Assembly (NCBI GenBank): GCA_900318175.1
Contig: ONJQ01000015.1
Span: 1 to 64,000 of the forward strand
Source: an uncultured Bacteroidales bacterium
GTDB lineage: Bacteria > Bacteroidota > Bacteroidia > Bacteroidales > P3
DNA length: 64,000 bases
Reading direction: 5' to 3'
The position numbers and the translations under genes were made by a program. Below are positions 42,655-50,831 of this stretch, in pieces (the stretch's first letter is position 1; the number at the start of each line of letters is the position of its first letter). Below the pieces are notes generated by a model that was not told where the DNA came from, did not search any database, and was given only the letters and a program-made list of their open reading frames with translations.

Positions 42655-44924
42655 TTTTTGAAAGTAATAATAAATTCCACTCCTTTTTGTTTATTGTTAT
42701 CAACCTCTATTCTTCCCCCCATCTTGTTTATTAGTTCTTTTATATAATACAATCCCAATCCGCCCCCATCAGTTGTGGAAAAACGATACTCAAATATATG
42801 TGGAAGAATAGATGGCTCGATTCCATTTCCATCATCTAAAAAAGAAAATATCAAATTGTCATTTTGTTGGTTCCAATTCAGTATAACCTCTTTTGCCCCA
42901 GCTTTCTCTGAGTTGTTTAATAAGTTGTCAAGTATGATAATTATCTCAATAGGAATGAATCTTAATGTGTATTTGAATGAAGGTCGATTGGTTTGTACCT
43001 TTATTTTTTTATGCGTTATCAAATATATATTGTTTATATACTCACAGATAAAACCAATTATATCATCGTTTATTTTTTTTGTCTTTGTGTCAAATTTTGC
43101 CTTACTCACAAAGTTAGACAATGTCAAAATCTTTTGGTTTTCGATTTCTATATGTTTTAACTCTTCTTTAACACTTCCGTATTCTCTTTTGTCTAATAAT
43201 TCAACGGCATTGGAAATGTGTTCTGAAATCATATCAGAAGTGTGCGTAATATGATGCTGCAAGCTTTTGAATCCTTTTTTGTCATCTGTAACATCTGACA
43301 AAAGAAACATTTTTTCTGTTTGTAACTGTGATACGTTTTTCCTTATTTTTTTATTTTCCTCGGTTTTGCTTGCATTCTCACGTTCGAGTTCGCCAATGGA
43401 CTGTCTCATTTCTGAAACCTGCTTCTCCACAGCTTTAGCCTGTTTGACAAACTGAGGATTATTGGTTTCTTCTGCCATGCGGGTGAGATTCTTTACTAAC
43501 TGCGTGGCACTTTTCTCTTGTTTTGATTCAAATATCTGTAAAAAATCTTGATTGTATTGAACTTCGATAACGTCTTTGGCTTTCGTTAAATTGGCAATAA
43601 TGTCTAGAATCTTATCTTTTACGTCCTCGGGCTTTAATTCTGGTTGAATAATTTCTCCTGTTTCTTTGTCAAACTTTTCATCTCCCCATTTAATAATGCC
43701 AATAGTATAAGATTCTAATCTACGAAGAGCTTTGTCATAGAAGAATTCAACTAGTTGGTCCCATGATTCATTCTTAATAAACCCACCATCACGACTAGTC
43801 GTTTCTCTTAAATCTGAACGTTCTCCGTTTATTTCAATACGCCCTAATATGTCACGCGTTCCCAAATAACGGTAGAAACCTTGTTGTTTGCGACGATCTA
43901 TTTGTAAGGTGTCGTCCCCTTCTTCACCAAAAGGATATATTCGAAAACCATTTTTATAAATAAAAACCGATCCATATTTAACAGAATCAACGCCCATTAT
44001 TTTTTTGAAGTTAATCTTGCCCGCTCTATTTAAAACAAACAATACAATATCTATATCATATAGCTTTTCGTATGGGTTGCGTTCTTTAAGCGTATATATC
44101 TCAGTGCCTCTATCCGTTAATGTTGTTGTAATTGTCCCGCCATGGTTGGTAATACTAACTTTAATTTGAGTTGTCTTCAGTCCCAAGCGCTCAAAAACAA
44201 TATTTCTAACAACCCCATTAACTTTATCTCTGTCGTCTATTTCTTTTTTGTCTAGTAATAGTTCTTCTGTGGCAATAATTTCGATTGCAAAATCATCAAC
44301 ATCATTGCCTTGAATAGGATTAATCAGTTTTTCTAACGAAACTTTCAATTTCTTGATCCGAGCTCTATCCCATATATCACGAAGTCCAGAAATCTCCAGA
44401 ATAGTTCCTTTAGAAAAATTTGCGTAGCCAATATCAGATAAAACATCCCGTTCGACCTTAATGTCAATAAATTCCTTGTTCGAATCTTCTTCAAAAGAAG
44501 TCCAATCGATTTTAAGATTTTCTATTAAAGCATTAGGTGCATCTTTTTTTGTTATCAAATTCAAGTATCTACCTAACCTATCACAAGAAAAGCGCCCAAC
44601 TCCTTTTGCTCCAGCAAAAGTGCGTTTGTGTTGAATCTTATCTCTATAATCTTTATCTTCGGTTCCATCTCTTTTGTCAGAATGTGCAACAAACAGCCAT
44701 TTATTCTGCAGATCTGATTTATCCATGCCTCTTCCATTATCCCAAATGATTATTCTAGCAGTTTGGGGGTCGTATTGATGTTCGAAAATGACTTTTACCT
44801 TTTTAGCATGAGCATCAAAGGAATTTTTCACCAATTCAAAAACAGCCACAAACTCATCAGTGATTAATTCTCTTCCAATTAAATCCTTTAAAAAGGAGCT
44901 GATTTTAAAATGCATCTGTTCCAT
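42651..44924 (-). CDS. Protein with two GHKL ATPase domains (Hsp90/MutL-like N-terminus, histidine-kinase-like C-terminus)
   Basis: 757 residues. The first GHKL domain (1-125) has VFELVKNSFDAHAKKVKV (N box), IIIWDNGRGMD (G1, D62) and GAKGVGRFSCDRLGRY (G2), as in Hsp90/MutL/MORC-type ATPases. A middle domain (about 130-400) and coiled coil (about 490-540) follow. A second ATPase at the C-terminus (about 620-757) is histidine-kinase type: IILDNLLNNSEKAGAKEVIL, FLDDGNGIEP, FSTTDGGGLGLYYIKE. Between them, LQHHITHTSDMI (H557, H558, H561) could be a DHp helix. There are no transmembrane helices, so the signal sensed is cytoplasmic. Overlaps its neighbours by 20 and 4 bp. A+T-rich. Confidence 0.8.
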   Translation of the reverse strand: MEQMHFKISSFLKDLIGRELITDEFVAVFELVKNSFDAHAKKVKVIFEHQYDPQTARIIIWDNGRGMDKSDLQNKWLFVAHSDKRDGTEDKDYRDKIQHKRTFAGAKGVGRFSCDRLGRYLNLITKKDAPNALIENLKIDWTSFEEDSNKEFIDIKVERDVLSDIGYANFSKGTILEISGLRDIWDRARIKKLKVSLEKLINPIQGNDVDDFAIEIIATEELLLDKKEIDDRDKVNGVVRNIVFERLGLKTTQIKVSITNHGGTITTTLTDRGTEIYTLKERNPYEKLYDIDIVLFVLNRAGKINFKKIMGVDSVKYGSVFIYKNGFRIYPFGEEGDDTLQIDRRKQQGFYRYLGTRDILGRIEINGERSDLRETTSRDGGFIKNESWDQLVEFFYDKALRRLESYTIGIIKWGDEKFDKETGEIIQPELKPEDVKDKILDIIANLTKAKDVIEVQYNQDFLQIFESKQEKSATQLVKNLTRMAEETNNPQFVKQAKAVEKQVSEMRQSIGELERENASKTEENKKIRKNVSQLQTEKMFLLSDVTDDKKGFKSLQHHITHTSDMISEHISNAVELLDKREYGSVKEELKHIEIENQKILTLSNFVSKAKFDTKTKKINDDIIGFICEYINNIYLITHKKIKVQTNRPSFKYTLRFIPIEIIIILDNLLNNSEKAGAKEVILNWNQQNDNLIFSFLDDGNGIEPSILPHIFEYRFSTTDGGGLGLYYIKELINKMGGRIEVDNNKQKGVEFIITFKK

Positions 44925-46143
44925 GTTGTAGCATATTTAGTAGTACCTTCCCCGCTTGTTCCGCAAACAGTGGGGGGATAGCGTTTCCCACTTGGGAGTA
45001 GCGCGGGACTTCAAGCTTCCGCATCTTGCCACCGGTGGTGTATTTTGCTTTTATCTCATACCAATCGGGGAACGACTGGATGCGAGCACACTCGCGGACT
45101 GTCATAATGCGAGGCTCGGAATAATGCAGGTAATCATCTGGCAGCCCGGTAATGGTTGGCGAAACAGCATTGGGGTCTAATACTGTTATTCCACGCTGCT
45201 TGATGCCCCAAGCCTCGCGGGTTTTTCCATCAATACGCTTGCCTCTGGGTTGATATTCGGACAGGAGGCGTTTGAATAATGCAGTCTTTTCAGATGTGTG
45301 GTGGGCAAAGCTATGACTGTCGGGAATGGTATGCGTCTTGGGATAATCCCCACGCATCACCTTTGCGTAATTGCTTATCCTCCCTTTACCATATACTCCC
45401 GAATTGAATCCTTTCCGGTCTGGCGTAGGTAGCTCTCCATTGCTGCGTAGCAAATCAGATATGGCCTCATGTAGCGTAGCCGTAGGCTTTAACCATTTGC
45501 TTTTTAAGAAAGCGTCACGGTGGTTCAATAGCAGTTGTTCAAAGTTGTCGGGAGACCCCAATCCTTCTTGAATACCCACAAGGATGAAGCGTTTGCGACG
45601 CTGTGGAACTCCATAGTTAGAGAAGTCAAAAACATGCGGCTTGACGTTATACCCCAATCCTTGTAGTCCTCGAATCACCTTGTGCGAATATGGCTCTGCA
45701 TCGCGAGTGTTCTTTTTGTCGAAAGCATAGGTAAAACCCTTTACATTCTCGAAAAGGAGCATGCGGGGACGCACCAAATCGATGAACTTGATGTAAGAGA
45801 AGACCAACTGGTTGCGCACATCGTCTTCGACTCGTTTCCCTGCCATAGAAAACCCTTGACAGGGAGGACCGCCAGCCACCAAATCCACCTTGCCACGCAG
45901 GGCTTTCAGTTGGTCTTGGTATTTCTCAAGCACCTCGTTAATGTCATGATTGGTTTGAGGAAGCCAATCAGGCCAGTCAAAATGCTTCTTATTGTCGACA
46001 AGGTTGTGCTTTAGCGTCTCAAATGGGAAAGCGTTTTTTTCAATGGCGAAAAGCCCTTGCCATCCAGCAAGGTACAAGCCCAGAGATAGTCCTCCGCAGC
46101 CCGCAAACAGATCTATACACGTTGGTTTCGCCATTTTTACCAT
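44905..46143 (-). CDS. C5-cytosine DNA methyltransferase C
   Basis: 412 residues from the ATG at 46143 (MVKMAKPTCIDLFAG); the ATG at 46134 is equally plausible, and the longer frame from 46266 adds 41 unrelated residues. Motif I CIDLFAGCGGLSLGL, IV AGGPPCQGFSMAGKRV, VI FENVKGF, VIII YGVPQRRKRFILVG, and VRECARIQSFPDWYEI and VGNAIPPLFAEQAG. It has a canonical QRRKR motif, unlike methyltransferase A. First gene of the ten-gene defence operon, overlapping the GHKL gene by 20 bp. A third methyltransferase suggests a second specificity or a nested system together with the GHKL/receiver pair. Confidence 0.93.
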   Translation of the reverse strand: MVKMAKPTCIDLFAGCGGLSLGLYLAGWQGLFAIEKNAFPFETLKHNLVDNKKHFDWPDWLPQTNHDINEVLEKYQDQLKALRGKVDLVAGGPPCQGFSMAGKRVEDDVRNQLVFSYIKFIDLVRPRMLLFENVKGFTYAFDKKNTRDAEPYSHKVIRGLQGLGYNVKPHVFDFSNYGVPQRRKRFILVGIQEGLGSPDNFEQLLLNHRDAFLKSKWLKPTATLHEAISDLLRSNGELPTPDRKGFNSGVYGKGRISNYAKVMRGDYPKTHTIPDSHSFAHHTSEKTALFKRLLSEYQPRGKRIDGKTREAWGIKQRGITVLDPNAVSPTITGLPDDYLHYSEPRIMTVRECARIQSFPDWYEIKAKYTTGGKMRKLEVPRYSQVGNAIPPLFAEQAGKVLLNMLQHGTDAF

Positions 46144-46454
46144 ATAATATATGGTAAACGGAAAAAAGTTTGGTTTATTGCAAGTCCCTGAAAAAAATAT
46201 CGGTTGTTGAACGTATTCTTTTATGCTGCTGAATCTTGGCAGTCGGCAACAATTACACGGCAGCAATTATTTCGGATATTGGTAAGAAACGATGTCGTTA
46301 ATGACAGTCAGCTTTGCCCGAGCATTCTCTATCAAGCAGGGTTGTTAGTACAGCTTAGTATTATGACATTCACTCGGCTCTTTGTATTTTTGATTAATCC
46401 GTCCATTATGATTGTTATTTTGTTTGATTCTCTGTGTATACAAATTATGCATTG

Positions 46455-46462
46455 CAAAGATA
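46455..46462 (-). promoter_or_regulatory. Possible promoter -7 box of the defence operon
   Basis: Minus-strand TATCTTTG, about 310 bp before the methyltransferase C start. No TTTG lies at the right distance, so it is weak, but it is the only TAnnTTTG on this strand in the gap. Confidence 0.35.
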
Positions 46463-46488
46463 AGAATTTTTCCTGGGTTTTCGGCTTT

Positions 46489-46520
46489 TTTGGCGGTGAA
46501 AAAAATTTTTTGTATATTTG
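46489..46520 (+). promoter_or_regulatory. Bacteroidota-type promoter
   Basis: TTTG (46489-46492), 20 bp, TATATTTG (46513-46520): both elements match. It reads towards the gene at 46750, giving a leader of about 220 bases. Confidence 0.7.
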
Positions 46521-46640
46521 CAGGGTGGGTGGTTTTTGAGCGATTGGCGTAAGGTGTTGTGGGGGTGTGAGTAGGGCCAATGTTTTAACGATAGAAGAAC
46601 GTTATTTCTACGTTTGTATGACGATATTCTATCGTCGAAA

Positions 46641-46673
46641 TATCGTTGATGTATCGTTGAAGTATCGTTGATG
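46641..46673. repeat. 11-bp tandem repeat TATCGTTGA(T/A)G x3
   Basis: TATCGTTGATG, TATCGTTGAAG, TATCGTTGATG, preceded by related words (ATCGTCGAAA). It lies in the long leader before the 46750 gene and could be a protein-binding site. The 606-bp gap 46144-46749 otherwise holds two promoters and a direct repeat. Confidence 0.85.
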
Positions 46674-46693
46674 TGACGAACCTTGATTGGAAT

Positions 46694-46734
46694 TTCAGTT
46701 TTTGACAATATGATTTTTCAGTTTTTGACAATAT
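46694..46734. repeat. 18-bp direct repeat TTCAGTTTTTGACAATAT
   Basis: Exact copies at 46694-46711 and 46717-46734, separated by 5 bp and ending 16 bp before the ATG at 46750. Position just upstream of the start suggests an operator or translation-control site. Confidence 0.8.
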
Positions 46735-46749
46735 AAAAAGTACAGGATT

Positions 46750-47571
46750 ATGGCTAGGTTGAAGCACAAAGGTGTCACCCTCAGCGGGACGCTGAGGAAG
46801 GACGGGGTGGCGTTTTACACCCGTGGGGGTAAGGTGATTATGCGGTCGGCAAAGAGCGAGCAGCCGTTGCGGCGCACACGTGGGCAGTTCGTTGCCAGGC
46901 AACGGCTGGCGCACAACAACACGCTGTGGAGGCGGCTGCGCGATGCGGCGGAGCCTATGTTTGCGGGCAGCGTGACGGCCTACGCCCGTTTCCGCACGCT
47001 GATGAGCAAGCTGCCTGTGGTCTTCCTGACCAAGACGGAGCATAAGAATATGGCTTCGCTGCTGTTGGAGGGTATGCCGGTGAGCGACGGCATGCTGCCG
47101 GATATGGATTACCGCCTGGACGAGGTGGCGGGCGAGCCGGCGTTGCTGACGTCGGTGAGGATGAAGGGGCCGTTGCCCGAAGGGGCGGAGGCGTCGGATG
47201 TGGCGGCGGCCCTGTGCGGTGCGGATGCCGACCTGCAGCGGGGCGACAGGCTGCGGCTGTACCGGTTGTGCCAGAAGGAGGAGTACGATGTGCCGAAGGT
47301 GTATGTGACGGCCGAGGAGCTGCTGCTGGATGGCGATTGCGGGGGTGCGGGGTTCAGCGGGATGGCGCTGCGGTGCGTGGACGGCCATCTGGCGTTGGTG
47401 GGGGATGAGTTTCTCGACGCGATGATGGGTTGGGCGTTGGTGCACATCAGCGGCGAAGGGTGCTCAAGCCAGACGGTGGCGACGCGCTGCACGCTCTATG
47501 AGCAGTACACCACCGAGGAGGCACTGGCCCGCGCGGCGGAGAGCTACGGCGGGCTGACGGGAGTGCAGTGA
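46750..47571 (+). CDS. Conserved-looking hypothetical protein
   Basis: 273 residues, no family recognised with confidence. The N-terminal 65 residues are basic (LRKDGVAFYTRGGKVIMRSA; RRTRGQFVARQRLAHNNTLW), suggesting nucleic-acid or protein binding; the rest is mixed alpha/beta, with MPVSDGMLPDMDYRLDEVAG and a Cys-containing end. There is no signal peptide or membrane helix. G+C is high, unlike the adjacent defence island, so it probably marks resumption of the core genome. Its long, repeat-bearing leader suggests regulated expression. Confidence 0.65.
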   Translation: MARLKHKGVTLSGTLRKDGVAFYTRGGKVIMRSAKSEQPLRRTRGQFVARQRLAHNNTLWRRLRDAAEPMFAGSVTAYARFRTLMSKLPVVFLTKTEHKNMASLLLEGMPVSDGMLPDMDYRLDEVAGEPALLTSVRMKGPLPEGAEASDVAAALCGADADLQRGDRLRLYRLCQKEEYDVPKVYVTAEELLLDGDCGGAGFSGMALRCVDGHLALVGDEFLDAMMGWALVHISGEGCSSQTVATRCTLYEQYTTEEALARAAESYGGLTGVQ

Positions 47572-47646
47572 GTGGGACAGCCCTCGGTCCGCGACGATGT
47601 CCGGCACAGCATTGATACAATAAAGCGTTGATTGTTGCGTTAATGA

Positions 47647-48987
47647 ATGGTTATGGCACAGCCGACCAGTATTTCTGAGCATTTCGGGTATCGCAAGTTG
47701 TTGCGGTTTACCGTCCCGTCGATGGTGATGATGGTCTTCACGTCCGTCTACAGCATTGTGGATGGGTTGTTTGTGTCGAATTTTGTGGGCAAGACGGCCT
47801 TTGCGGCCGTAAACCTGATTTTCCCGTTCCTGATGGTGCTGGGTGTGGTGGGGTATATGCTGGGGACGGGCGGCAGCGCGCTGGTGGCCAAGATGCTGGG
47901 CGAGGGCCAGAAGGAGCGGGCGCAGCGGGTGTTCTCGCTGCTGGTGGCGACGGCAGTGGCGGTGGGTATCGTGTTCGGTGCCGCAGGGATTGTGTTCTTG
48001 CCACAGGTGTCGCTGTTTCTGGGTGCCGACCAAGCGATGCTGGACTTGTGTGTGGAGTATGGCCGCATCCTCCTGCTGGCGTTGCCTTTCTTCATCCTGC
48101 AGTATATGTTCCAGTCGCTGATGGTGACGGCGGAACGGCCCAGGATGGGGCTGATGGTGACGGTGGTTGCGGGCGTGATGAATATTGTGCTGGACTTTGT
48201 GCTGATTGTTGTGCTGCACATGGGACTGCGCGGAGCGGCATGGGCGACGGTGGCTTCGCAGGTGACGGGCGGCTTGATACCGGTGGTTTACTTCCTGTTC
48301 CCCAACGGGTCGCTGCTGCGGCTGGTGCGGCCGGTGATGGATTGGCGGGCCCTGCTGCAGGCCTGCACCAACGGGCTGAGCGAGTTTTTCGGAAACGTGT
48401 CGGGCTCGGTGGTTTCGATGTGCTACAATTACCAGTTGATGCGCTATATCGGCGAGGACGGGGTGTCGGCCTACGGGGTGATTATGTATGTGCAGTTTAT
48501 CTTCTTTGCGGTGTTTTTAGGCTACACGATAGGGTCGTCGCCGATAGTGAGCTATTGCCACGGGGCGAAGAACTATGCCGAGATGCACAATATCTTCGCC
48601 CGCAGCCTTCGGATTATGGCGGTGCTGGGGGTGCTGTTGACGGCGGTGCTGGAACTGCTGGCTTGGCCGTTGACGGCGGTGTTTGTGGGGTACGACGAGG
48701 CGCTGTTTGCGCTCACGCGGCGGGCTTTCATGATATACGGAGCATCATATCTGTTGGTGGGGTTCAACTTCTACACGTCGGCCTTCTTCACTGCGCTGAA
48801 CAACGGTGTGGTGTCCGCCCTGCTGGCCACGGTGCGGGCATTGGTGTTCGAGACGGCGGCGGTGTTTGTGCTGCCTGCGGTGTTCGGGGCCGGGAGTATA
48901 TGGTTTTCGGTGGTTGTGGCGGAAAGCCTGTCGCTGCTGATGTCGGGGTCGTTGCTGTGGGCCAACAGGAGACGGTACCATTATTGA
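47647..48987 (+). CDS. MATE-family multidrug/toxin efflux transporter
   Basis: 446 residues with twelve predicted helices. MATE hallmarks: FTVPSMVMMVFTSVYSIVDG near the start, GLFVSNFVGKTAFAAVNLIF, GTGGSALVAKMLGEGQKERA at about 75-95 and a matching second half beginning near 235 with ACTNGLSEFFGNVSGSVVSM. Exports drugs or metabolites against H+ or Na+. The ATG at 47647 is used; the one at 47653 is also possible. It lies 30 bp before the thioesterase gene; the pairing does not indicate a substrate. Confidence 0.92.
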   Translation: MVMAQPTSISEHFGYRKLLRFTVPSMVMMVFTSVYSIVDGLFVSNFVGKTAFAAVNLIFPFLMVLGVVGYMLGTGGSALVAKMLGEGQKERAQRVFSLLVATAVAVGIVFGAAGIVFLPQVSLFLGADQAMLDLCVEYGRILLLALPFFILQYMFQSLMVTAERPRMGLMVTVVAGVMNIVLDFVLIVVLHMGLRGAAWATVASQVTGGLIPVVYFLFPNGSLLRLVRPVMDWRALLQACTNGLSEFFGNVSGSVVSMCYNYQLMRYIGEDGVSAYGVIMYVQFIFFAVFLGYTIGSSPIVSYCHGAKNYAEMHNIFARSLRIMAVLGVLLTAVLELLAWPLTAVFVGYDEALFALTRRAFMIYGASYLLVGFNFYTSAFFTALNNGVVSALLATVRALVFETAAVFVLPAVFGAGSIWFSVVVAESLSLLMSGSLLWANRRRYHY

Positions 48988-49015
48988 TAAATTGAAAACT
49001 GAAATCTGAAACTTG
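48987..49015. repeat. TTGAAAACTGAAATCTGAAA filler
   Basis: AAATTGAAAACTGAAATCTG followed by AAACTTG between the transporter and the thioesterase. A related filler occurs at 57510-57587 before lgt. Confidence 0.5.
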
Positions 49016-49017
49016 TT

Positions 49018-49422
49018 ATGAGACAGTATCAACACGAGGTGAAGTATTATGAGTGCGACCGGATGGGGATTACGCACCACTCGAATTATGTGCGCTTTAT
49101 GGAAGAGGCGCGTGTGGACTGGATGGACCAGGTGGGCTACGGGTTCGACAGGATGGAGGCCGAGGGGGTGGTGTCGCCTGTGGTGAGCGTGGAGTGCGTG
49201 TACCGGCGTCCCACGACATTCAAGGACGTGGTGGCGATAGTGGTGAAGGTAGCGGAGATGAGTGCACTGAAGATTACCTTCGGCTACACGATGCGCGTGG
49301 GAGACAAGGTGGTCTGCACGGGTCGTAGCGTGCATTGCTTTATGGAAAACGGCAAGCCGGTGAAGCTGGCGGAGCGGTTTCCACAGCTGTATGAGGCGGC
49401 GGTGAATTCGTTAGCTTGCTAA
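49018..49422 (+). CDS. Acyl-CoA thioesterase (4HBT/YbgC family)
   Basis: 134 residues of the hotdog fold. The catalytic region HEVKYYECDRMGITHHSNYV has the Asp (D14) of the YbgC/4-hydroxybenzoyl-CoA thioesterase group, followed by RFMEEARVDWMDQVGYGFDR and SVECVYRRPTTFKDVVAIVV. It hydrolyses acyl-CoA or acyl-ACP in the cytoplasm; the chain length is not predictable. Probably transcribed with the MATE gene, which ends 30 bp upstream. The last codons run into AT-rich filler (NSLAC, TAATGTGTTAATTC). Confidence 0.88.
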   Translation: MRQYQHEVKYYECDRMGITHHSNYVRFMEEARVDWMDQVGYGFDRMEAEGVVSPVVSVECVYRRPTTFKDVVAIVVKVAEMSALKITFGYTMRVGDKVVCTGRSVHCFMENGKPVKLAERFPQLYEAAVNSLAC

Positions 49423-49486
49423 TGTGTTAATTCTATAGTCGACTGGTTCCCAAGATTGGGGTAACACTCTGCCAGATTATCTCGTC

Positions 49487-49835
49487 GTCGCGTCCCTTCG
49501 GGACGCCTTGTCGGCTGACGTGTTACAGTCACGGCACTGTGCAATGAACGATGTTGCTCCCGTTCGGTCGCGACACCGTACATTGCTTGTACCGTGTTAA
49601 GCATATCTCACACCTTCGGGGTGATTTATAGAAATCCCCTTAAGTATATGTCGCGTCCCTTCGGGACGCCTTGTCGGCTGATGTGCTATAGTCACGGCAC
49701 TGTGCAATGAACGATGTTGCTCCCGTTCGGTCGCGACACCGTACATTGCTTGTACCGTGTTAAGCATATCTCACCCCTTCGGGGTGATTTATAGAAGTCC
49801 CCTTAAGTATATGTCGCGTCCCTTCGGGACGCCCT
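49487..49835. repeat. 163-bp tandem repeat, 2.1 copies
   Basis: Units start GTCGCGTCCCTTCGGGACGC at 49487, 49650 and 49813, a period of exactly 163 bp; the third copy is only about 20 bp. Copies 1 and 2 differ by a few substitutions. Each unit contains hairpins: GCGTCCC-TTC-GGGACGC, (CA)CCTTCGGGGTG and GTACATTGCTTGTAC. No ORF of note and no spacers unique between copies. The 513-bp gap 49423-49935 holds this plus flanking AATTC filler. Confidence 0.9.
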
Positions 49836-49849
49836 GCCGGCCAACTTAC

Positions 49850-49935
49850 TCAAGGATTCCCACATCCTGGTAACGTGAGGGGTGTGGGTGAGCAGTTCGA
49901 TTAACGAATTAACGCATTCACGAATTAACACGTTC
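49850..49935. repeat. AATTC / ATTAACGCATTC filler repeat
   Basis: CAAGGATTCCCACATCCTGG, then ATTAACGAATTAACGCATTC and ACGAATTAACACGTTCC up to the stop codon of the phosphoesterase gene. Confidence 0.75.
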
Positions 49936-50802
49936 CTAAAAAAGATCTTCGTAGCGGTAGGAGACTTTGTCGGCGCAACGCACCACGAGGTAGGAGGGCG
50001 TGTCATGAGACTCGTTGAGGTTGTCGGTCATGACATAGGGGACTCCGCCAAGGGTATGCTCCTCCTTGTGGTGGAAATGCCCCATGAGGAAGAGGCTGAC
50101 GTTGTGGGCGCTCATCAGGTCAAGAAGTTCGTAGTACTCCTCCTCGGGCAGGTTGGCAGCGGGAGTGGTGCTGTAGTTGTAGCTGGTACGGAACAGGCAT
50201 GTGTGGGTGTTCACCACCACGTGGCGGTACTGGTCGCGGTGCTGCAAGAGGTCGCGAAGCCATTGCAGCTGGCGGCGTCCATGGGTGGCGTTGCCGCTGT
50301 CGAGGAAGATGAAGAGGTCTTTGGCACCGCCCACGGTCTGCACGGTGACGGCGTAGGTGGAGGTGTGGAAGTACTGCTGGAAGTATTGCTGACAGTCGAA
50401 ATAGATGTCGTGGTTGCCGATGGTGACGAAACAGGTGTCAGCAGCCGCGTCGCTACGCATCAGGCTGTCCAGCTGACGGAAGGGGCGTGGGCCGCGCTCG
50501 TTGGCGATGTCGCCGTTGACGATGCTGAAAAGGCCCAGCGGGTCAGCACCCTCGGCGCGGAGGAAACGCTCGACGCGGTCGGTGTTGCCCTCCAGATGGA
50601 TGTCTGAACAGACGTAGAAAGTGTAATCCTCCGGGGCATCGGCGATGACGACGGCGGGATGGCTGTTGTTCCAATCAAGCCACTCTGCCACACGGTCCTC
50701 GGTGTGTGTGCCGCTGGAGAAGAACATGCCGGCCACATCGAGGCGGTCGCAGGAGGTGAATGCCAGGAGGGAAAGAACGACGAGTATCGGTTTGTGATTC
50801 AT
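49936..50802 (-). CDS. Metallophosphoesterase, probable lipoprotein
   Basis: 288 residues. The signal sequence ends in a lipobox-like LLAFTSCD. Calcineurin-type metal motifs: CSDIHLEGN, VNGDIANERG, TIGNHDIYFDC, VVNTHTCLF and MGHFHHKEEH (the GHxH pair). It probably hydrolyses a phosphoester or phosphodiester at the periplasmic face. It precedes, by 29 bp, nothing on its strand; the upstream co-directional neighbour is the outer-membrane protein at 50832, so the two may be cotranscribed. The substrate is not inferable. Confidence 0.88.
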   Translation of the reverse strand: MNHKPILVVLSLLAFTSCDRLDVAGMFFSSGTHTEDRVAEWLDWNNSHPAVVIADAPEDYTFYVCSDIHLEGNTDRVERFLRAEGADPLGLFSIVNGDIANERGPRPFRQLDSLMRSDAAADTCFVTIGNHDIYFDCQQYFQQYFHTSTYAVTVQTVGGAKDLFIFLDSGNATHGRRQLQWLRDLLQHRDQYRHVVVNTHTCLFRTSYNYSTTPAANLPEEEYYELLDLMSAHNVSLFLMGHFHHKEEHTLGGVPYVMTDNLNESHDTPSYLVVRCADKVSYRYEDLF

Positions 50803-50831
50803 GGGGAAAAGGATTTAATGAGGGTTTTGGA

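Noticed and set aside
42651-44924. Ordinary membrane sensor histidine kinase
   Set aside because: It has no transmembrane helix, no HAMP/PAS domain, and an extra Hsp90/MutL-type ATPase at the N-terminus.
32910-46143. Mobile element with integrase
   Set aside because: No integrase, transposase, direct flanking repeats or attachment site were found at the edges; only composition and packing suggest transfer.
46641-46673. Iteron-type replication origin
   Set aside because: Only three 11-bp units and no Rep gene or DnaA boxes nearby; a regulator site is a better fit.
49487-49835. Possible CRISPR array from regular repeats
   Set aside because: The period is 163 bp and successive copies are near-identical along their length; there are no short repeats alternating with unique spacers and no cas genes.
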